Of a DNA stretch of 64,000 bases, positions 35,985-45,383 are shown in pieces. Positions within the stretch are counted from its first letter, which is position 1. Each line of letters begins with the position of its first letter. Origin of the DNA: Clostridia bacterium (GTDB taxonomy: Bacteria > Bacillota > Clostridia > Christensenellales > Borkfalkiaceae); assembly GCA_017616695.1 (NCBI GenBank), contig JAFZXN010000044.1, positions 1-64,000 on the forward strand. Direction: 5' to 3'. The notes under the pieces were generated by a model. That model searched no databases, was not told the origin of the DNA, and was given only the letters and a program-made list of their open reading frames with translations. Position numbers and translations under genes: made by a program.

Positions 35985-37043
35985 ATGAATGGAACTTGTA
36001 TATTATGTGGAAACAAATCTGAAATAATAGCAGAATATGGTTTTATGATAACTCAATGTCCTGCATGTGGAAGATGGATAATGAGTGATAGAGGTTTCAA
36101 TATATTATCGTTGGAACAAAAAGATAAATGCAAGAGTTATCTATTTTATCATAAAAGAGAAAAAGGTGATTATTTCATAGGCGAAGAAAATAAATATAAG
36201 GATTACATTTCATCTATTAAATCAATAACCGATACAAAGCATTTATCTCTGGATACAATTAATGCGTGGTATCCTAAAACTTTTGTTGATAAGGTCGATT
36301 TAATCCTATTAAAACTTGCAGAACTGTCAAATTTTGATGGGGATTTAGTCAATTATGCTAATTTTGGGGATAATTTATTTTTCATCAAGAGTATTAAGAG
36401 TTCAAATATTAAAGAAGGTTATGACATAAAAGTTCAATACCGATACATAATTAATTTTTTATCGAAAAACAAGTTTTGTTCTTTTGTTGATTCAGGTTTT
36501 TTACAATTATTACCCGATGCTTATGAAAAGATTTACGAATTACAAAAAAATCAAAGCAATAATAAAAACGTATTTGTTTCAATGGCGTTTAATCCCGATA
36601 CAAAAGATACAAGAGAAGCAATAAGGCAAGGCATAATCAGCGCGGGATATTCACCTGAATTTATCGACGAAATAATACATAATCATCAGATAATTCCCGA
36701 AATGCTACGGCTTATAGGTGAATCAAAATTTTTAATTTTGGAAATAACCGAACCTAACTTCGGGGCTTATTATGAAGCCGGTTATGCCGCGGGACTCGGC
36801 AAAGAGATAATTGTTTGCTGCAAAGAATTGGTTTTTAATCAAAAAGATTTTTCTTGCCCTAACTTAAAAGAAATAAAAGAAGATAGTCAAGAAGATATTG
36901 AAAAAAACGGCTGTAAAATATATGCAAAAGCAATGCGCCCGCATTTTGATATAGCGCAAAAACAAATTCTTGTTTGGTCAGATTATGATGATTTGACTAA
37001 AAAATTAACAGAATGGATTAAATATCTATTTCCTACCCCCTAA
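35985..37043 (+). CDS. Zinc-ribbon protein with nucleoside 2-deoxyribosyltransferase/TIR-like domain, between mod and res
   Basis: The protein has 352 residues. ATG 35985 starts 2 nt after the mod stop. The N-terminus holds a four-Cys zinc ribbon (CILCG near residue 4, CPACG near 24). The middle is helical. The C-terminal domain (about 190-345) shows the pattern of the nucleoside 2-deoxyribosyltransferase/TIR-like superfamily: NVFVSMAFNPDTKDTREAI, IPEMLRLIGESKFLILEITE, and EPNFGAYYEAGYAAGLGKEI with the candidate catalytic Glu in YYEAGYA. Such domains cleave or transfer the base of nucleotides or NAD in several defence systems. Its place inside a mod-res operon suggests a back-up effector or nucleotide-signal function (inference). 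It is AT-rich like the upstream membrane gene. Confidence 0.75.
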   Translation: MNGTCILCGNKSEIIAEYGFMITQCPACGRWIMSDRGFNILSLEQKDKCKSYLFYHKREKGDYFIGEENKYKDYISSIKSITDTKHLSLDTINAWYPKTFVDKVDLILLKLAELSNFDGDLVNYANFGDNLFFIKSIKSSNIKEGYDIKVQYRYIINFLSKNKFCSFVDSGFLQLLPDAYEKIYELQKNQSNNKNVFVSMAFNPDTKDTREAIRQGIISAGYSPEFIDEIIHNHQIIPEMLRLIGESKFLILEITEPNFGAYYEAGYAAGLGKEIIVCCKELVFNQKDFSCPNLKEIKEDSQEDIEKNGCKIYAKAMRPHFDIAQKQILVWSDYDDLTKKLTEWIKYLFPTP

Positions 37044-37064
37044 CTCCTATCTCCTAAATCCTAA
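37030..37064 (+). repeat. Five tandem heptamers before res
   Basis: TTCCTAC, CCCCTAA, CTCCTAT, CTCCTAA and ATCCTAA run without gaps for 35 bp from the last codons of the preceding gene to 6 bp before the res ATG. The array takes the place of a ribosome binding site; its CTCCTAA units resemble the anti-Shine-Dalgarno strand instead of its complement. Confidence 0.85.
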
Positions 37065-37070
37065 ATAATT

Positions 37071-40000
37071 ATGAAATTTAAGTTTAAGATACAAACATAT
37101 CAAACAGAAGCTGTGGAAGCCGTTGTCAAAGTTTTTGAAGGACAACCCTTTAACGACAGGGTTTCTTATTTGCGTGACACGGGTATCGTTCAAACTCACA
37201 CTCAAACCACGTTTTTGGGTGAAGGCGTTTCTTTGGCGGACGAAAACGGCAACGGTTTTGAAAACGCGCAAATAACGCTTTCGGACGCGCAGTTGCTTGA
37301 TAATATTCGCGAGACACAGACGAGAAACAACCTTAAATTGTCGTCTTCGCTGTCACAGCCTTTAGGTCAGACCTGCCGCTGTTCTCTCGATATAGAAATG
37401 GAAACGGGAACGGGTAAGACTTATTGTTATATCAAGACCATTTTCGAGTTAAACAAAAGATACGGTTGGAGCAAGTTTATAGTCGTCGTTCCGTCGATTG
37501 CTATTCGTGAAGGCGTGAAAAAGTCCTTTGAAATGACCGAAGACCACTTCTTCGAGCAATATGGCAAGAAGGCAAGATATTTTATCTATAACAGTAAAAA
37601 TCTTAATTCGCTTGATAATTTCTCGGCAAGCAAAGATATTTACGTTATGATAATCAATTCGCAAGCCTTCGCTTCTTCACTTAAAGAAGGCGCAAAGAAC
37701 GAAGCGGCGCGAATTATTTACAGTAAGCAGGATAGTTTCGGTTCGCGCCGTCCTATCGACGTTATAGCCGCAAACAGACCGATAGTTATTTTGGACGAGC
37801 CTCAAAAACTCGGCGGCGAAGCAACGCAGACTTCGTTAAAATATTTCAAGCCGCTGTTTTCTCTCAATTATTCGGCTACGCATAAAGAAACGCACAATCT
37901 CGTTTACGTTCTCGACGCGCTCGACGCATACAATAAAAAACTCGTCAAAAAGATACAGGTAAAGGGCTTTGAACTTAAAAACCTTAAAGGCACGGACGGT
38001 TTCGTCTATTTGTCGAAGATCATTATTTCACCCGATAAGCCTCCGGTCGCAAGAGTGGCCTTTGAAATCAATTATCATAACGGCATCAAGCGTGAAAGCA
38101 GACTTTTGAAAGTCGAAGACAATTTATTTATGCTGTCTGCCGGCAAGAATATGCCTTCGCTTGAAGAATATCGTAACGGTTACGTTGTCAAAGAGATCAA
38201 CCCGATCAACAATACAATATCTTTTTTGAACGGCTTAACGATAGGCGCGGAAGAAGCGGTCGGCAACGTCAATGAAATGGATATTCGCCGTATACAGATA
38301 AGAGAAACGATTTTATCGCATTTTGAAAAGGAAGAAAAACTATTCAATTACGGGATAAAATGCTTGTCGTTGTTCTTTATCGACGAAGTAGCGCATTATC
38401 GTCAATATGACGACGGCGGTAACGAACTTTTAGGCGATTTCGGTAAAATCTTTGAAGATGAATACACGAAGATATTAAACGACCATTTAACGCTTATTGA
38501 AACGCCTTATATTAAATATTTGAAGTCTATCGACGTGCAAGATACGCACAAGGGCTATTTCTCTATTGATAAGAAAGGTCATGCGGTCAATTCGACCGTA
38601 AATCGTAAAGGTGAGTGCGAAGATATTTCCGCTTACGATTTGATTTTGAAGAATAAAGAAAGGCTTTTGTCTTTTGAAGAACCGACGAGGTTTATCTTTT
38701 CGCACTCGGCGCTTCGTGAAGGTTGGGATAACCCGAACGTATTTCAGATTTGCACCTTAAAGCAGTCGAATAGCGAAGTAAACAAGCGGCAGGAAGTCGG
38801 GCGCGGTATGCGTCTTTGTGTCAATAAAAGCGGTGAAAGAATAGACAGTTCCGCGGGCGTTAAAGTCCACGATATAAACGTTTTGACGGTCATTGCAAGT
38901 GATAGTTACAAACAGTTTGTTGACGAATTGCAAAAAGATATTCGTAAAACGCTTTACGAAAGACCTTCGCAAGCGACGAAAGAATATTTTGCAGGGAAGC
39001 ACGTTGTCGTTGACGGACAGACTGTCGAAATTACCAAAGAGCAAGCGAACAAGATCGAACGCTATCTTGGTTGGAACGGTTATATTGATTATGACGGGAA
39101 CGTTACGGAAAGTTATCGTCAAGCAGTCGCAACGGGCAATTTTGCACCGTTACCGCCCGAACTCGAGCCTATGAAAGAAGGCATACACAAACTTGTGCAA
39201 GCCATCTTCGACGAAAGCGTTATTATTGATATGGTTTCGCCCGATAATAAGCCTCAAATAACCGATAACAGCCTTATAGAAGAACTTTTTGCTAAAAAAG
39301 AGTTTCAAAATCTTTGGAAACGTATCAATCACAAATACGCTTATTCAGTTGAATTTGACAGCAACGAACTAATTGAAAAGGCAGTTAAGAAAATTAACGA
39401 AAAGTTGTTCGTCACGAAGTTGACTTACGTTACGACTATCGGCGCGCAGGGCAGCGAAACAATCGATTTCGTTACGCAAAGGACAAGAACCGGAACGCTT
39501 TCAAGCGGGTCGTCGAACGTTTGTTACGATTTGATAGGCAATATCTGTCAACGCACAAAACTGACGAGAAAGACCGTCGTAAAGATTTTGAAAGGTTTAC
39601 GCTCGGATATATTCGCTATGTTCAAGAATAATCCGGAAGAATTTATCAAAAAGGTCTCGGACTATATTATTGACGAAAAAGCGACTATGATTGTTGACCA
39701 AATAACCTATAACGTTACGGACGAACAGCCTTATTCGAGTGATATATTTACTGTCAATAAAGGTCTTTTAACGCTCGATAGGGCTTATAAAGCCGAGCGG
39801 CATATAACGCCTTACGTTATTTGCGACAGCAACATTGAAAGAGATTTTGCCACGGAACTTGATCATGATAACGAAAAAGTCTGTGTTTATGCAAAATTGC
39901 CTACGGGTTTTAAAATTCCTACGCCTGTCGGCGATTACTCGCCCGATTGGGCTATTTCGTTTTACGAAGGAACGGTCAAATATATTTACTTCGTTGCCGA

Positions 40001-40154
40001 AACGAAAGGCAGTATGGATAGCATGCAGTATAAGGGTGCGGAAAATGCTAAGATCGAGTACGCTAAACGGCTGTTTGCTTCGCTTAACGACAGCGAATTG
40101 GAATACGACGCTGTTGATTCATACGGAAAATTGCTCGATATAGTTAAATTATAG
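37071..40154 (+). CDS. res: Type III restriction endonuclease subunit (Res)
   Basis: The protein has 1,027 residues, a usual Res size. Superfamily 2 helicase motifs are present: METGTGKTY (residues about 110-118), ILDEPQKLGG (about 240), FSHSALREGWDNP and QEVGRGMRLCVN. The C-terminal PD-(D/E)xK nuclease shows YSPDW (about 956) and VAETKGS (about 976). Together with Mod it cuts unmethylated DNA after ATP-driven motion. No Shine-Dalgarno sequence precedes the ATG; only the heptamer array is there. All core motifs are intact, so the system is probably active. A strong hairpin terminator follows 20 bp after the stop. Confidence 0.94.
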   Translation: MKFKFKIQTYQTEAVEAVVKVFEGQPFNDRVSYLRDTGIVQTHTQTTFLGEGVSLADENGNGFENAQITLSDAQLLDNIRETQTRNNLKLSSSLSQPLGQTCRCSLDIEMETGTGKTYCYIKTIFELNKRYGWSKFIVVVPSIAIREGVKKSFEMTEDHFFEQYGKKARYFIYNSKNLNSLDNFSASKDIYVMIINSQAFASSLKEGAKNEAARIIYSKQDSFGSRRPIDVIAANRPIVILDEPQKLGGEATQTSLKYFKPLFSLNYSATHKETHNLVYVLDALDAYNKKLVKKIQVKGFELKNLKGTDGFVYLSKIIISPDKPPVARVAFEINYHNGIKRESRLLKVEDNLFMLSAGKNMPSLEEYRNGYVVKEINPINNTISFLNGLTIGAEEAVGNVNEMDIRRIQIRETILSHFEKEEKLFNYGIKCLSLFFIDEVAHYRQYDDGGNELLGDFGKIFEDEYTKILNDHLTLIETPYIKYLKSIDVQDTHKGYFSIDKKGHAVNSTVNRKGECEDISAYDLILKNKERLLSFEEPTRFIFSHSALREGWDNPNVFQICTLKQSNSEVNKRQEVGRGMRLCVNKSGERIDSSAGVKVHDINVLTVIASDSYKQFVDELQKDIRKTLYERPSQATKEYFAGKHVVVDGQTVEITKEQANKIERYLGWNGYIDYDGNVTESYRQAVATGNFAPLPPELEPMKEGIHKLVQAIFDESVIIDMVSPDNKPQITDNSLIEELFAKKEFQNLWKRINHKYAYSVEFDSNELIEKAVKKINEKLFVTKLTYVTTIGAQGSETIDFVTQRTRTGTLSSGSSNVCYDLIGNICQRTKLTRKTVVKILKGLRSDIFAMFKNNPEEFIKKVSDYIIDEKATMIVDQITYNVTDEQPYSSDIFTVNKGLLTLDRAYKAERHITPYVICDSNIERDFATELDHDNEKVCVYAKLPTGFKIPTPVGDYSPDWAISFYEGTVKYIYFVAETKGSMDSMQYKGAENAKIEYAKRLFASLNDSELEYDAVDSYGKLLDIVKL

Positions 40155-40173
40155 AAATGTAACCACAAAAAAA

Positions 40174-40210
40174 CAGCCGCGGGATCTCGGGGAGAGAGCC
40201 CGCGGCTTTT
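40174..40210. terminator. Bidirectional terminator between res and the GGDEF gene
   Basis: AGCCGCGGG (40175-40183) pairs with CCCGCGGCT (40199-40207). T-runs follow on the plus strand (TTTT) and, stronger, on the minus strand (complement of A7 at 40167-40173). Confidence 0.85.
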
Positions 40211-40215
40211 AAAAT

Positions 40216-40280
40216 GCGACAAGTCGCAATACGTAGACAAGTTGAGATAGAGGGCGACAAGTCGCAATACGTAGATAAGT
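40216..40280 (+). repeat. Pair of 27-bp direct repeats
   Basis: Bases 40216-40242 and 40254-40280 differ at one base (GCGACAAGTCGCAATACGTA core). Further partial copies (AAGTCGCGATATAG) follow to about 40300. GCGACAAGTCGC can form a small hairpin. They lie between the terminator and the end of the leftward GGDEF gene; role unknown. Confidence 0.75.
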
Positions 40281-40360
40281 CGCGATATAGGTCGATTATC
40301 GCGTGATTCCGATAAAAAACGGCTTTGGTTTTCGTAAAGCGGGAAAGTGGTGTGGCGGCG

Positions 40361-41473
40361 TTAATTGGCGGAGTCGGGTTCGGTAGGAGCGTCCGAAAAA
40401 TATTTGCGGCGGTCTTTGCCGAATCTTTGATAGTGGTCGGCTTTTTGTTGATACATTCTGCCGTCCGCCATGCGCGCAAGGTCGATAATAGTGTTGCCGG
40501 TTTCAAGTTCCGAAGAACAGGCGCAGCCGTAAGAGATACTAAGCGGAAGGCCGTTTTCTTTTGACCATTCTTCGGTGTTGGCGTTAAACGAGGCGCAGAT
40601 AGCTTCCGTATCCGTTTGGTTTGCTTTGATAAGTACCGCAAATTCGTCGCCGCCGATCCTGAAAGCCTGACCTTTATCGCCGACGCTTTTTTCGATGCAC
40701 CGCGCGGTGCCGACGATAAGACGGTCGCCGATCTCGTGGCCGCGGGTGTCGTTAGCCTCTTTCAGGCCGTTAAGGTCTACGGCGATATACGCAAGGTCTT
40801 CGGGGAGCGCGCCTTCTTTGAGTTTATCGATCTCCGCCTCGTAAGCGCGGCGGTTAAGACAGTCGGTCAGAACGTCTATCAAAGCGTTTTCCTGCTCTTC
40901 GACGATGCGCATAGCGGCGTTTATCTTCATACGGAGGTAGTTTATACCCAAAACTATCTGGAAGATAAAGAATATACTGCTATTAATGATAGCTCCGATC
41001 GAGTTCGTGCCGAGGATAAGAGAGATCATCAATGCGTCCGCCGCACCGACGATAATGCCGTAAAGCATGGGGCTCATATAAAAGCCGAGCGGGGCGATCA
41101 TCGAAAAAGTCATAAACACGGTGGGATCGACTACGCCGACTACCGTATAATCGGAATACGTTATCACCAAAGACCAGGCGTAAAACAGTATGGCGCATAG
41201 CGGGTTGGCTACGCTCATTACCCGATGCCTACGCTCGATATCCTTTCTGACGTACAGCCACGCGGCTATGTACGCGAGCGCCACCGCCAAAAGGAAGATA
41301 TAAAACGAGCGGTATCTCCATATATACGCGCCGAAAAATTCGGAATTTATTATGGTGTAACCGAGCATGAATAACTCCAGCACGGCAACGATCAAGGTCG
41401 CCGTCATGGATACCCCGCGCGACGATCTGCATAGGCTTATCTGTATCTGTTCGTTTTTGTCGGTAGTTTTCAT
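40361..41473 (-). CDS. Membrane-bound GGDEF diguanylate cyclase
   Basis: The protein has 370 residues. About six membrane helices fill residues 25-190, and the GGDEF domain follows with VDLNGLKEANDTRGHEIGD and an intact RIGGDEFAV active loop. It should join two GTP into c-di-GMP, with the membrane part as sensor. The C-terminal end is Lys/Asp-rich. It stands alone as a leftward gene after the restriction island. No c-di-GMP phosphodiesterase is in the window, but a second GGDEF gene lies at 44102. Confidence 0.9.
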   Translation of the reverse strand: MKTTDKNEQIQISLCRSSRGVSMTATLIVAVLELFMLGYTIINSEFFGAYIWRYRSFYIFLLAVALAYIAAWLYVRKDIERRHRVMSVANPLCAILFYAWSLVITYSDYTVVGVVDPTVFMTFSMIAPLGFYMSPMLYGIIVGAADALMISLILGTNSIGAIINSSIFFIFQIVLGINYLRMKINAAMRIVEEQENALIDVLTDCLNRRAYEAEIDKLKEGALPEDLAYIAVDLNGLKEANDTRGHEIGDRLIVGTARCIEKSVGDKGQAFRIGGDEFAVLIKANQTDTEAICASFNANTEEWSKENGLPLSISYGCACSSELETGNTIIDLARMADGRMYQQKADHYQRFGKDRRKYFSDAPTEPDSAN

Positions 41474-41821
41474 TTTATTATCCTTTTGAACTATGAACGG
41501 GCGATTGCTTTGCGGTTGGTTTTTAAGTCAGACGGTGTGGCGGATAGGCGGCGCCCGATCGGATAATTTTCTTATTGTATAGTTTAATAATATAAGAGTA
41601 CAGTAGTACATCGTTTTTGTCAAGCGTTTTCTCGTTTATACCGCGGTTTCGGGCGGTTTTTTGCGGTTATTCCGCCGCTTAGGGCTTTTATACGGCTTTT
41701 TGCCAATAAGTTAAGGATAAAACGATTTCGCTGCGAAAAGGCTTATCGTCTATTGACTCGCCGCCCGTTGACCGGCATTTTATATTCTTCAGCACTGTTT
41801 TGAAAATTATTTCAAAGTAAA
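41474..41821. other. Non-coding stretch between divergent GGDEF and GH36 genes
   Basis: No gene is supported here. On the minus strand TTGACA (41623-41618) is followed by a poor -10, so a weak promoter for the GGDEF gene is possible. The rest is GC-rich without clear structure. Confidence 0.4.
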
Positions 41822-41850
41822 TTGACTTTCGGGGCGCATTATGATAAAAT
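41822..41850 (+). promoter_or_regulatory. Promoter for the alpha-galactosidase gene
   Basis: TTGACT (41822-41827), 17 bp and TAAAAT (41845-41850), with an A/T-rich stretch upstream. The leader to 41998 is about 140 nt. Confidence 0.65.
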
Positions 41851-41876
41851 TGTCTGGGACACAAAGTGAAACGAAG

Positions 41877-41904
41877 TTTGATAAACGCCGTTTGATAAAC
41901 GCCG
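41877..41904 (+). repeat. 14-bp tandem repeat in the GH36 leader
   Basis: TTTGATAAACGCCG occurs twice in a row about 20 bp downstream of the expected transcription start, a position suited to a repressor site. Confidence 0.7.
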
Positions 41905-41997
41905 TTCGGACCAAATGAAAACGTGAAAAGCGGTCGGGGCGGATCTACCTTGAGTTTTTCGGAAGAATAAAATTTTTATAAGGTTACGAACAGGGCT

Positions 41998-44034
41998 ATG
42001 GAATTTGAATTTTTTAAACTTAAATTTTCTATCGAAGACGGGAAGATAAGGCTCGGCGGTTATCCGCTTGCCGAAGTGCATATCGCGGGCGAAAAAAAGG
42101 ACAGCCACTACGGTTTGAAGATGGTGCGTTCGAGCGAGTGCGAAAAGCTTTACTACGTTTCTCACGAGCTTTCGGACAGCGGGCTTATAATCGTGCAAAG
42201 GAGCGAGCTTGTCGAGGTAAAGACCGTTTTATCGACTTATAGCGGCACTTTCGGCTTTAAAGTCCATAGCGAAGTGACCAATATTTCCGATAAAGAGATA
42301 ACGCTTGAAGAGGCGTCGGCGCTCGTTTACGGCGGCATTCTCGGCGGGATAAACGAGACGGAAAACGCGTATATCTACCGCTTTACGCAAAGCCACCACG
42401 GCGAATGTCAGCCGAGGAAGTTTTCGCTTTTCGATCTGGGGCTTTTCAACGCCAATCCGATTTCGCAAAAAAGAGTTTTCGGCGCCAATATCGGCAGCTG
42501 GTCGACAAAAGAAGAATTGCCGCAGGCGATACTCGAATACAAGGGCGATCACACGATGTTCTCGATAGAGAGCAATAACGACTGGTATTGGGAGATCTCC
42601 GACTTTGCGGAAAAGATGTATCTTTTCGTCGGCGGCGGGAATATAAACTTCGGCGGCTGGTATAAAAAGCTTGCCCCGAACCAAACGTATTCGACGGTAT
42701 GCGTCAACTTTGCGTTCGGAAAGTGTCTTGACTGCGTCGTCGGCGAGATGACGAAGTTAAGGCGCGCGGGCCGCACGATTCGGGAGACAGACATGGGCCT
42801 ACCCGTTATCTTCAACGAATATATGCACCTGTCGTGGGACAGCCCCACCGAGGAAAACACGAGAAAGATAGCCCCCGTAGCGTCGGCGCTCGGCGCAAAA
42901 TATTACGTTATCGACTGCGGCTGGCACAACGAAGAAGACGGCAATATCATTTACCCTTACGTCGGGCAGTGGAAGGAAAGCAAAAAACGCTTCCCGAGCG
43001 GCGTGAAGGCTACGCTCGACTATATCAAGGCGTTGGGACTTAAACCGGGGCTTTGGATCGAGCCGGAGATAATCGGCGAAAAGTGCGAGGAAATGCTCGC
43101 CTTTTACGACGACGACTGCTTTATCCGTCGCCACGGAAAAAAGGTCGCGGTGATGGGCAGGCTGTTCCTCGATTTCAGAAACGAAAAGGTCGTCGACTAC
43201 CTTTCCGGAACTATCCGTCGTATGGTCGAAGAGTACGGCGCGGAATATATCAAGATGGACTACAACCAGGATATGGGCGTCGGCACGGATATCGACTGCG
43301 ACGGCTTCGGCGAAGGGCTCGAACAGACGCAAAAAGCTTACCTCGATTGGGCGAGAACCATGATAGCGCGCTATCCGAACGTGATATTCGAGACCTGCTC
43401 TTCCGGCGGAATGAGAATGGACGATAAGACTTTATCGCAATTCGATATGGTGTCGACTTCCGACCAGACTCTTTATTATAAATACCCGTATATCGTCGGC
43501 AACGTCTTTTCGGCGGTGCTTCCGGAACAGGCCGGGGTGTGGAGTTATCCCGTCAACAGTTACGACGACGGCGACGATAAGTTCGAGCCGACCGAAGAAT
43601 GCGTCAGAAGGCGCGTTTCGGGCGAGATAGTCGCGATGAATATGATAAACGCCTTGCTCGGCAGAATGCATTTATCGAGCCACGTCGAGCTGTTGTCAAA
43701 GGAAAACCAAGCGCTTATCAAAGAGGGGATAGCTTATTACGAAAAGCTCGTGGAGATGAAAAAGCGCGCGCTTCCCGTGTTCCCGCTCGGGTTTACCGAT
43801 TTCAGAGCCGATAACGTTGCCGCAGGGCTTAAAGACGGCGATAAGATATATCTTGCCGTCTGGCACTTAAAGGGCGATAAGGAAGTGAAAATTCCTTTTA
43901 AACGCAACGTGGCAAAAGCAAACGTCGGCTATCCTTTGAATATGCCGATCGAATATTGCTCGGAAAAGAACGTTCTGACCGTTCGGTTTTCCGAGGAAAA
44001 ACAGGCAAGGTTGTTTGAAATAACGCTGATTTGA
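41998..44034 (+). CDS. GH36-family alpha-galactosidase
   Basis: The protein has 678 residues and no signal peptide, so it is cytoplasmic. An N-terminal beta-sandwich (about 1-265) precedes the TIM barrel. Family motifs are YVIDCGWHNEEDG, PGLWIEPEI, KMDYNQD with the nucleophile Asp421, ETCSSGG, and STSDQ with the acid/base Asp489. It releases terminal alpha-linked galactose with retention. It is transcribed from the promoter at 41822. AAGG lies 14 nt and AGGG only 2 nt before the ATG, so the ribosome binding site is poor. Codon use is more GC-rich than in the genes left of 40 kb. Confidence 0.93.
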   Translation: MEFEFFKLKFSIEDGKIRLGGYPLAEVHIAGEKKDSHYGLKMVRSSECEKLYYVSHELSDSGLIIVQRSELVEVKTVLSTYSGTFGFKVHSEVTNISDKEITLEEASALVYGGILGGINETENAYIYRFTQSHHGECQPRKFSLFDLGLFNANPISQKRVFGANIGSWSTKEELPQAILEYKGDHTMFSIESNNDWYWEISDFAEKMYLFVGGGNINFGGWYKKLAPNQTYSTVCVNFAFGKCLDCVVGEMTKLRRAGRTIRETDMGLPVIFNEYMHLSWDSPTEENTRKIAPVASALGAKYYVIDCGWHNEEDGNIIYPYVGQWKESKKRFPSGVKATLDYIKALGLKPGLWIEPEIIGEKCEEMLAFYDDDCFIRRHGKKVAVMGRLFLDFRNEKVVDYLSGTIRRMVEEYGAEYIKMDYNQDMGVGTDIDCDGFGEGLEQTQKAYLDWARTMIARYPNVIFETCSSGGMRMDDKTLSQFDMVSTSDQTLYYKYPYIVGNVFSAVLPEQAGVWSYPVNSYDDGDDKFEPTEECVRRRVSGEIVAMNMINALLGRMHLSSHVELLSKENQALIKEGIAYYEKLVEMKKRALPVFPLGFTDFRADNVAAGLKDGDKIYLAVWHLKGDKEVKIPFKRNVAKANVGYPLNMPIEYCSEKNVLTVRFSEEKQARLFEITLI

Positions 44035-44101
44035 AATAAGTTGTAAAAAAGCGGGATCTTAAAACCAAAACGCAGATCAAAAAACGGGATCATAATCGAG
44101 T

Positions 44102-45190
44102 ATGAAAGTATTGAGGACGATAAGAAACTATTATTTCTACTGCGGCATGGAAAAAGACGAATACAACGCCGTAAAAAAGGACGCCTATATCTCCAATTAC
44201 AAGGTGTGGAAGATACTTCATTTTCTGATGGCGGCTATCTTCGGGCTGTTGTATCTGTTTTCGTTTGCGAACACCATTATGTCTATGAACAGGTGGTTTT
44301 ATCTGGGCGCCTTTTTGTATTCCGTGATAGCGATAGTCGCCTTTACGTTTTTAAAAAAGGATTCGCTTATCGCGCAGCTCGTTATTTATCTTTCAATGTC
44401 TGTATTGTTCCTTTTCGGGGCGTTCATCAATCTCAATAAGCCCGATCATAACGCGACTACGTTCATAGTCCTTTTGGTCGTCGCTCCGATGTTTATGATA
44501 GACAAGCCGTATTTTATGACCATCGAATTGAGCATTGCGTCGGCAATTTATCTTATTTGGATGCACGGGGTGAAGCCCGATTACGTCTGGCAGATAGATA
44601 TGGCCAACGCCATCACTTTCACGGTGGTCGGGAGCTTTTTGAATATAATTTCAAATTCACTTCGCATAAGGGAATTCGTGCTGACGAGGCAGATCCGTAT
44701 CCAGAAAGACACCGACGAGATGACAGGCTTAAAAAACAAGGGCTCTTTGACGAGAGAGATCAACGAATATCTTGCCGATCCCGCAACGGATAAAGGCGTT
44801 CTGTTTATCTTGGACGTCGATCGTTTTAAGGCGATTAACGACACTTACGGCCACGACGTGGGGGATAAAGTCATCGTAAACCTCGGCAAATTCCTTTCCG
44901 AAAGATTTACAAAGGGCGAGGTCATCGGCAGATTCGGCGGCGACGAGTTCATTTTGTTTATAAAAGACGCCGACGACGTTGAGAGCGCTTGCCGTATAGC
45001 CGAAGATATCGTTTCGGGAGTTTTTGAAAGCGTCGAATTGCCCGATAAGTCGGAAAAACTGAGTTTAAGCATAGGCATCGCCGCGTATAACGGCAAAGAA
45101 AAGAATTATTCGGAACTGTTCAAAAAAGCCGACGAGGCGTTATATAAGGCAAAGGCAAGTAAAGACGGCAGATACTGTCTTTACGGGTAA
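44102..45190 (+). CDS. Membrane-bound GGDEF diguanylate cyclase (second)
   Basis: The protein has 362 residues. A cytoplasmic N-terminus (MKVLRTIRNYYFYCGMEKDEY) precedes about six helices (residues 38-195). The GGDEF domain shows DEMTGLKNKGSL, ILDVDRFKAINDTYGHDVGD and an intact RFGGDEFIL, then ADEALYKAK near the end. It makes c-di-GMP in response to an unknown signal. It lies 67 bp after the GH36 gene and may be co-transcribed with it; no terminator is visible between them. Confidence 0.9.
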   Translation: MKVLRTIRNYYFYCGMEKDEYNAVKKDAYISNYKVWKILHFLMAAIFGLLYLFSFANTIMSMNRWFYLGAFLYSVIAIVAFTFLKKDSLIAQLVIYLSMSVLFLFGAFINLNKPDHNATTFIVLLVVAPMFMIDKPYFMTIELSIASAIYLIWMHGVKPDYVWQIDMANAITFTVVGSFLNIISNSLRIREFVLTRQIRIQKDTDEMTGLKNKGSLTREINEYLADPATDKGVLFILDVDRFKAINDTYGHDVGDKVIVNLGKFLSERFTKGEVIGRFGGDEFILFIKDADDVESACRIAEDIVSGVFESVELPDKSEKLSLSIGIAAYNGKEKNYSELFKKADEALYKAKASKDGRYCLYG

Positions 45191-45271
45191 GACGGATACA
45201 ACGCGAAATTTTACCCCGAATTTTTGAGAATATCAGCGTGTTTTCGGCGCGGGGATTAATATATCGACAAG

Positions 45272-45310
45272 TAAAAAAAGCCGGAGGCGAGATCGTTTCG
45301 CCTTCGGCTT
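45272..45310 (-). terminator. Terminator of the leftward LacI gene
   Basis: Read on the minus strand, AAGCCGAAGGCGAA pairs with the facing CGCCTCCGGCTT arm and is followed by T7 (45279-45273). The plus strand lacks a T-run. Confidence 0.8.
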
Positions 45311-45383
45311 AAATATTGTTTTTTATTCGATAATCGACTTATACGGACACTTTTGGCACTTGATAATCTGATTTGCGGGCATA

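Noticed and set aside
40216..40280. Possible CRISPR array
   Set aside because: Only two full copies 38 bp apart with an 11-bp gap, and no cas genes nearby.
40144..40641. 165-codon minus-strand frame after res
   Set aside because: It crosses the terminator and the direct repeats and overlaps the GGDEF gene in another frame; the repeats explain its Cys/Thr pattern.
41474..41997. Possible small gene in the 520-bp gap
   Set aside because: Short frames here have no ribosome binding site; the best one starts at the -10 box of the GH36 promoter.
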